A DNA stretch of 64,000 nucleotides from Hygrocybe punicea. Lineage: Eukaryota; Basidiomycota; Agaricomycetes; Agaricales; Hygrophoraceae. The notes below the pieces were generated by a model, which ran no database searches, had not been told where the DNA came from, and saw nothing but the letters and a program-made list of their open reading frames with translations. Shown piece by piece: positions 58,801-64,000 of this stretch; position 1 is the stretch's first letter, and every line of letters starts with the position of its first letter. The DNA lies in assembly GCA_963556145.1 (NCBI GenBank), contig OY744464.1, positions 7,601,508-7,665,507 of the forward strand. The letters are read 5' to 3'. Made by a program: the position numbers and the translations under genes.

Positions 58801-60121
58801 ATGTCTACTGCTCAACCCAAACGAGGCCAGCTTATCATCGTCGGATCTGGCATAAGCAGCGTGGGCCAGCTGACGCTGCAAGCCGTTGCTCACATTGAAC
58901 AAGCCGACGTGGTGTTCTACGTGCTTAGCGATCCAGCCACTGAGGCCTACATTCAAGAGAAGAATTCCAACTGCGTTGACCTATACAAGTACTACGACAA
59001 CGGAAAAGACAGGGTTGACACGTATATCCAGATGTCAGAGGTGAGCCAGCATTAGTAGTACTTGATGTGATTTAGGATTGATCTGATTTTGTCACGATCT
59101 AGGTGATGCTCAGCCGTGTGCGCAAGGGGGAACATGTCGTTGGCGTCTTTTACGGTCACCCCGGATACTTCGTTTCGCCTTCTCATCGTGCCATCGACAG
59201 TGCCCGTGAGGAGGGTTACATCGCGAAAATGCTCCCAGGCATCTCAGCAGAGGATTGCCTCTATGCAGATCTTAACATCGACCCTTCGTCCTTGGGATGC
59301 GTCACGTATGAGGCAACGGACTTACTGGTGATGAATAGGGTCATTATACCTTCAAGTCACTTGATTTTATGCCAAGTTGGCGCTATTGGGGTCTTGGATT
59401 TCAAGTTCAGCGGTTTTAATGTGCAAGGGCTTCTCTTTTCACTTGATCGCTTCACCGGGTCTTGCTGACTGACTTGCGCGTTCAAATCAGAACCACAATT
59501 TCCACCTCCTCGTTGATCGGCTTGAGAAAGAATACGGTGCCGAGCATACAGTCGTCCATTACGTCGCCGCTGTCCTTCCCATGGAGAGGCCCATCATGGA
59601 CAAATATTCGATCGCAGAATTGCGCGATCCTCGCGTCCAAGAAAAGATAAATACGATCTCGACGTTCTATGTCCCTCCCAAGACGAAAGAGACAGTGCCT
59701 GACACGTCTGTTTTGAACAACATGGGCATTGCCAAGCCTGATAAAACCGAGGAGGAAAGGGAACGGTCAGTCATTGCACAGATCTCTTCGCATGTCCCGT
59801 CTGCGGACTATAAGCCGTGGGAGGTATCCGGTGTGGTAAAGAAGCTGGTGATTAAATTGGCCTCGGACCCGAAAGAGCTTGCGGCATATGAACACGATCC
59901 GAACTCCTACGTCGAATCTATCACTGGACTCTCGCCAACGGAAAAGGTAGCCTTAGCATCAGGCGACGCGAATCAAATCAAGTTGATCATGAAAGGTCAA
60001 TATGATTTGCCATTGTTGCCAGCCACAGTCCTTGACTTTTGATCATATCGCAGGCGAAGTGCTTCCTCCTCTCATGGTTCTGGCGCCACCTCCTCTCGTT
60101 GTAGTAATAGTTGTTGTCTGA
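58801..60121 (+). CDS. Borosin precursor: alpha-N-methyltransferase fused to its own core peptide, about 376 aa
   Basis: Exons 58801-59040, 59103-59420, 59491-59995 and 60054-60121; introns of 62, 70 and 58 nt. Residues 1-250 form the SAM-dependent methyltransferase fold of the OphMA family: [39 protein letters not shown] (Y65, R71 and Y75 match the OphMA catalytic Tyr/Arg/Tyr), [30 protein letters not shown] and [17 protein letters not shown] helical clasp follows ([28 protein letters not shown]). Splicing 59996-60053 removes the stop at 60042 and adds a C-terminus ending [11 protein letters not shown], a hydrophobic core-like run with no follower. In this family the enzyme methylates backbone amides of its own C-terminus, which is then cut out and cyclised. 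The last donor is GTCAAT, weak but also seen in the neighbouring MYND gene. Shorter than OphMA (about 417 aa). Product and activity unknown. Confidence 0.88.
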
Positions 60122-60350
60122 GACGTGGTTTGAGTGATTCGAATTCACAGGGTGCACTATATTATACGACACACTATGTCGGCCTTCGTTTGACCGAAGC
60201 GAACTAAAAGAGCATGACAGACAGGATAATTTTGAATAGTATCCAATCAGATTGTCTGCAGCAAAGCAAGCCTCGACATTCCGAGTGCATGTCTCCTATG
60301 CATCAAGCTCTCGTGCGAGTTTTGAAGTAATATAAGACCTGTGCCTCACG

Positions 60351-62266
60351 CTAACGAGCAAGCCCTCCCTCGTTCGCCAATCTCTCCAATTTCAGTTTGC
60401 AAATTAGTTTATGCTCTTGCCAGTCACTGTAAACCGTGTACCCTGTGCAATTAGCGCTGTAAATAAACTTGACCTCAAATCATCAAACCTTTTCTGACAA
60501 TCAACGCTGCAATATCCAGCCTTTTTGCAAGCTGTACACTGCGCAGTACGCTTAGTGTCGCAACCCCTTCGAGTACAGGCGCCTGCCAAGACACACGCTC
60601 TCTCAATGTTGTAGAAGAGCTGCCAGCAAAGCAGATCGGAGACTCCATCTACGGCGGGAGATGTCTGTTTATTGACATTGCGAGACAGATCTACAAGAGC
60701 ACGGAGTGTGCAGGCGCGAGGGAACTGTGGACGTAGAAGGGGTACAACTGCAGGGTTTGTCTCCATAGTCGTACTGATACTGGAAAAAATGCGTGAGAGA
60801 TCCCCAACAAAATCATTCGAAACTGAACAATGCGGATGGTTAGTTATTGGGTGGAAAATGTAGTGATTGTGTTGACGGACAGGTCAGTTGCTCGCTGGCA
60901 CAAGAAGGAACGACAGCATCCAGCATGCCAAACAAGTCAGCCGCAACCCAGCGAAGAAGTAAATTCGCACACTCCTCCGAAGCACCCGCGCTACGGGAGT
61001 GTTCGAGATGCATAGTGTTTGCTGTGTGATGTGTAACGGGAAGGATGATGCCAATAAAATGCGCGCTAATCCCTTGACGGGGTCGTTCATTCACAACTCG
61101 GCGAGCTATGGAGAACATGCTGGTCCATAATGACAGAGAGTCACGATGTGCATTGATTAGTTCAGCGTAAAGTGGATGTGTTCCTCGCACGGCTATGCGC
61201 CAAATGGTGCTGAGTAAAGATACTTCAACAAAACCATCAGCGCCGAGGTATTGATTGAGATGGGCAGCAATGGCGGAAACAAAATTTCCGATGGAACCCG
61301 CGCCCTGAATGATACGAATGAATGTCGATGTTGTAAATGGACGAGTGATCATATGTGGGCGTCGAGAATCGGTATCCCCATCGACGACGGTGGACAAGGT
61401 CAAAGTATTGTGTACAATATCTGGATTGCCGCTTGAAAATGTCCAATACCGGCTTACAAGCGAAATCGTATGATCGCGTTCGTTATCCAGAACACTTGAA
61501 GGTAGTCAGCAAGATTGCCGAAAATTCCGGGATCCAAGACTAGTTACCAGGCGAATGATGGATCGGCTAGCAAAACCCGACTAAAAAGTTTGGGGGGAGT
61601 GGCCCGCTCGAATGTATACGGCTTCCCTGGTTTGAGCGAGTGTTCCGGGTCCGTCAAGAGCTGTCCCTCAGTGTTAGTGTTGCGTCGCAAGACCAACCGG
61701 GACTTACGCGGATCACCATCATGGACCAATATCTCTTCAGCACAGTGATGACCTTCACATCTGTCACATCTGGAGGATTCGCAAATTTAATCGCTGCGTG
61801 GAGGAGGACAGTCATTGGCATAAAAAAGGATGAGTGTAACTGGCCTAGGTGATAAGCGTGATATCGTTCATAAATAATAAAAGGTCCTACGTTCCGGACA
61901 TCGTTAGATCCTGACGGAAGAATACTCAGGTAATTCTTCAATTTGGTTTTGAGTACGTTGCCGCACAGCACGACTGCCACATTGGCGTCGACCAGACGCC
62001 GCCACCTTTGACCTCTCTCGATTGCGGCTGTATCGACGGCAGCTAAAGCTGGGTAAAAGTCCTGAGCGCTACAGTTCAAATTTTCGCAAACCACCCGTGA
62101 ATTTGGTATTTGGGCGACTTACTGCTAATGTATCACCCCACTGGTTTGGTCGATCGTCAAATCCTAGAGCAAGCGCATGGACAACACGAGATGGATTGGA
62201 ACTGAGGAGCCCATTCCATAATCGAACGTGTTCGAGGTTGACGGTCACAATCTCACTGACTTGCAT
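60351..62266 (-). CDS. MYND zinc-finger protein
   Basis: Six exons: 62266-62123, 62061-61708, 61660-61548, 61494 to about 60870, about 60780-60489 and 60426-60351, all joining in phase. It starts MQVSEIVTVNLEHVRLWNGLL. The long middle is helical without a named domain (armadillo-like composition: FIRIIQGAGSIGNFVSAIAAHL, SLLSTIWRIAVRGTHPLY). The C-terminus is a complete MYND finger formed only after the last intron is removed: C..GC...C..C....YCSVDCQK joined to SDWQEHKLIC. MYND fingers bind proline-rich partners; the specific role here is unknown. It is convergent with the borosin gene, 230 bp apart end to end. The reading frame appears intact. Confidence 0.72.
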
Positions 62267-62309
62267 TGCTGTGAAGGCATGTAAATTACTTTGAATAATG
62301 ATCACATAC

Positions 62310-62670
62310 CAGTGTACAATAAGGAAGACTCAGACATAGAGCGGTGTTACGATAGAGGAATTTGTCTTTAAATCTGTCCTATCTGCGACCTCCTAGTGGG
62401 CGTAGCACGAATTTTGGCAGCACAAAAAACAGTGTGAGCGAACATGTGACTCGGAAATTCCCGAAGCCCTGAGCATAAAAATAGTAGAGCGGATTTCTAA
62501 ATGCAACAAAAAAAAAAGTCGGCCATTGCTGGACAGCTGTGGCTGATCCAGACAATGCAGTATGTTGACAAGTTTACTAAATATTGTTATCATATTGTTG
62601 CACACAGTATTCAAAGAGTCTTCAAATTGATGATTTACAGCCATTTGTGTAATATGACTGTATTTATCAC
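62310..62670. other. Intergenic, nothing recognised
   Basis: Short frames only. CpG content drops from about 62480 onward, marking the edge of another repeat-rich block. Confidence 0.5.
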
Positions 62671-62671
62671 T

Positions 62672-63020
62672 CCCCCGGGAATCCACATGGAATCCACCTT
62701 CAGTCCACCTTCAGTCCACATTGTCCAGGTCCAGTCCACCTCCAGTCCGCCTCCAGTCCACCTTCAGTCCACCTTTAGTCCTACCAAAATTTGTCCACCC
62801 CCAGTCCACATGTAGGACTGGACTATTGGTGGACTATTGGTGGACTTTGTCCGGACTTTTGATGGACTGATAAATGATTTTCAGGATAAAGCTTCCACAT
62901 GGATTCCACATGGACTCCGCATGGACAAGACATGGACTATGGGACTGATGCAAGAACAGATTCAAGATGGACTCCATGTGGACTCCATGTGGACTTTATC
63001 TGGACTTTTCATGGACTGAT
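62672..63020. repeat. Inverted array of TCCACC/GGTGGA-type short repeats
   Basis: The left half has about ten units based on CAGTCCACC (62690-62815). The right half has the complement, GGACTATTGGTGGACT, TGGACTCCATGTGGACT and similar (62815-63020). The whole can fold back on itself around 62810. Confidence 0.7.
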
Positions 63021-64000
63021 GAATGATAATCATAACAAAGTAACTATTATGTATTTCATGGGATCATGACATGAACTAGACATGAAAGCATCATAAAGAG
63101 AAATCAACATTTTAGCATACTTTTTATGAAGGAATCCAGTTGAAATTCAGTTAGAAACCTTACACAAATTTCTAAACCGCCAGCTTTCATCAACCATTTT
63201 GTAATTTACTAACCCAATTTTGTAGATAATGCAATTCTAAAACTGCCAGGGGTCTTAGAAGTCACAAGAGCATATTATTTATTTTAGGTATTATTTTCCC
63301 ACGCTCCATATTTAGTAACTCTTAAGTCCATGCAAAACTAATGGTCCCCTATCTGATTGTATTTATATCAAATACCAGTATTATTATATCAGTTCTTGTA
63401 ATTAGAAGTGCTCAATTCTGAAGAAAGGTTGCATGACAAGTCATGCAACCTTCAGTATGCACAGTCATAAACTGTGCATACTGTTACTGTTACAAGCCAC
63501 TAAATTATGTAATATTTCATATTAGTGAATATTGTCACAAGCAGTATTCTATTATTTAGAAACATTTTTATCATCATACAATTGTATGATATATGGAATG
63601 TTGAAAATAGTTAGTTTCAACACTCACTCAGTTCAAGCCCTCACAATTTGTTCAAGATGATACATATATAAAGACAACATCTGAACTGCATATTTCCTGT
63701 TAATGAAAAACCTATGATGCAATTGCTAGCCTTCTCTGTCAATGTCAATTCCATCATCAATGTCACTATCATCATCACCATCAGAATCCATTTCCTCTCT
63801 CCTCTTCTGCTTTTCTGTCTGCCTTTTGATCACTCGCTCTGTATGAAGAAACAGCATTGTATGCAAAAACCAGTTAAAGTTGCCCACAGTCATTCTTTTC
63901 AGAATGGTCTGAAATCCTCCTACCCATGCATTTAACTGCTCACTTGCCTATAATATGTTTTTAGTATCAGCTAAGTAAATGATTGAAATAGAACTTGCTT
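63020..64000. other. AT-rich CpG-poor sequence, no gene
   Basis: Apart from the hairpins at 63425-63483, nothing supportable. The 73-codon frame at 63714 is low-complexity Ile/His/Ser and likely chance. Confidence 0.5.
63425..63483. repeat. Two adjacent perfect hairpins
   Basis: Stem 1: AAGGTTGCATGAC and its complement around AA (63425-63452). Stem 2: CAGTATGCACAGT and its complement around CATAA (63453-63483). Each has 13 perfect base pairs, back to back. A third palindrome, ATCATACAATTGTATGAT, lies near 63573-63590. In AT-rich, CpG-poor sequence; possibly the end of a foldback element. Confidence 0.7.

Noticed and set aside
59996..60042. C-terminus of the borosin as read straight through to the 60042 stop
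   Set aside because: This tail (ending PATVLDF) lacks the Val/Ile-rich character of borosin cores and coincides with a well-formed 58-nt intron. The spliced model is preferred, though retention cannot be excluded.
60404..60488. MYND protein ending FDDLRSSLFTAL...GKSIN
   Set aside because: This is intron readthrough. Splicing 60488-60427 supplies the missing W..HK..C part of the finger.
41215..62266. Methyltransferase pseudogene as part of a borosin cluster
   Set aside because: It is inactivated and separated by 17 kb of unrelated genes and a Helitron.
62690..63020. CRISPR-like array
   Set aside because: Very short degenerate units arranged as an inverted array, with no consistent spacer.

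Overview
The window looks like a transposon-rich stretch of a basidiomycete genome, most likely a mushroom-forming agaricomycete. Introns are short (about 50-70 nt, GT..AG). The gene families are ones expanded in that group: NACHT NTPases, alpha-kinases, a MYND protein, Helitrons and a borosin-type RiPP precursor. No tRNA, rRNA or bacterial-style operon was seen. Blocks almost free of CpG (about 9.4-16.3 kb, 25.5-31.3 kb, 33.4-37 kb and after 62.4 kb) alternate with CpG-rich blocks, as expected when methylated repeats decay by C-to-T change.

Layout. 0-0.9 kb: a GC-rich minisatellite. 1.06-5.7 kb: a 5'-truncated LINE with reverse transcriptase, RNase H and five premature TGA codons. 5.7-6.2 kb: an open frame of leucine-rich peptide repeats. 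6.6-10.7 kb: an integrase-core transposon gene split by a complete 2.3-kb gag-like-only LTR element (7043-9326, 4-bp target duplication). 10.95-13.56 kb, minus: a decayed alpha-kinase gene. 13.6-16.4 kb: CpG-poor remnants. 17.7-20.4 kb: a partial aquaporin joined in frame to a haem-oxygenase-like iron enzyme. 21.5-25.4 kb: a NACHT NTPase with a very large helical insertion and a short WD-like tail. 25.6-31.3 kb: a foldback element and decayed repeats. 31.3-36.7 kb: a region bounded by 363-bp inverted repeats that holds a Tc1/mariner transposase. 36.8-40.5 kb: a hAT-like element with an 8-bp target duplication that carries host gene fragments. 41.2-42.1 kb, minus: a methyltransferase pseudogene. 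42.4-46.9 kb: two divergent multi-exon genes of unknown function. 47.2-48.25 kb, minus: a kinase-like gene. 49.2-56.9 kb: a Helitron Rep/helicase with a C-terminal ubiquitin-protease-like domain. 58.8-60.1 kb: a borosin precursor (self-N-methylating alpha-N-methyltransferase). 60.35-62.27 kb, minus: a MYND zinc-finger gene convergent with it.

The strongest biological signal is the borosin gene. Read without splicing it ends at 60042. A 58-nt intron (59996-60053) would remove that stop and add an exon ending in a Pro stretch and a Val/Ile-rich run, the composition expected of a core peptide that the N-terminal domain methylates. The peptidase and oxidases known from the omphalotin cluster are not in this window. 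The NACHT protein and the aquaporin-iron enzyme fusion are the other two host genes with unusual architecture. The mobile elements show nesting, gene capture and decay.
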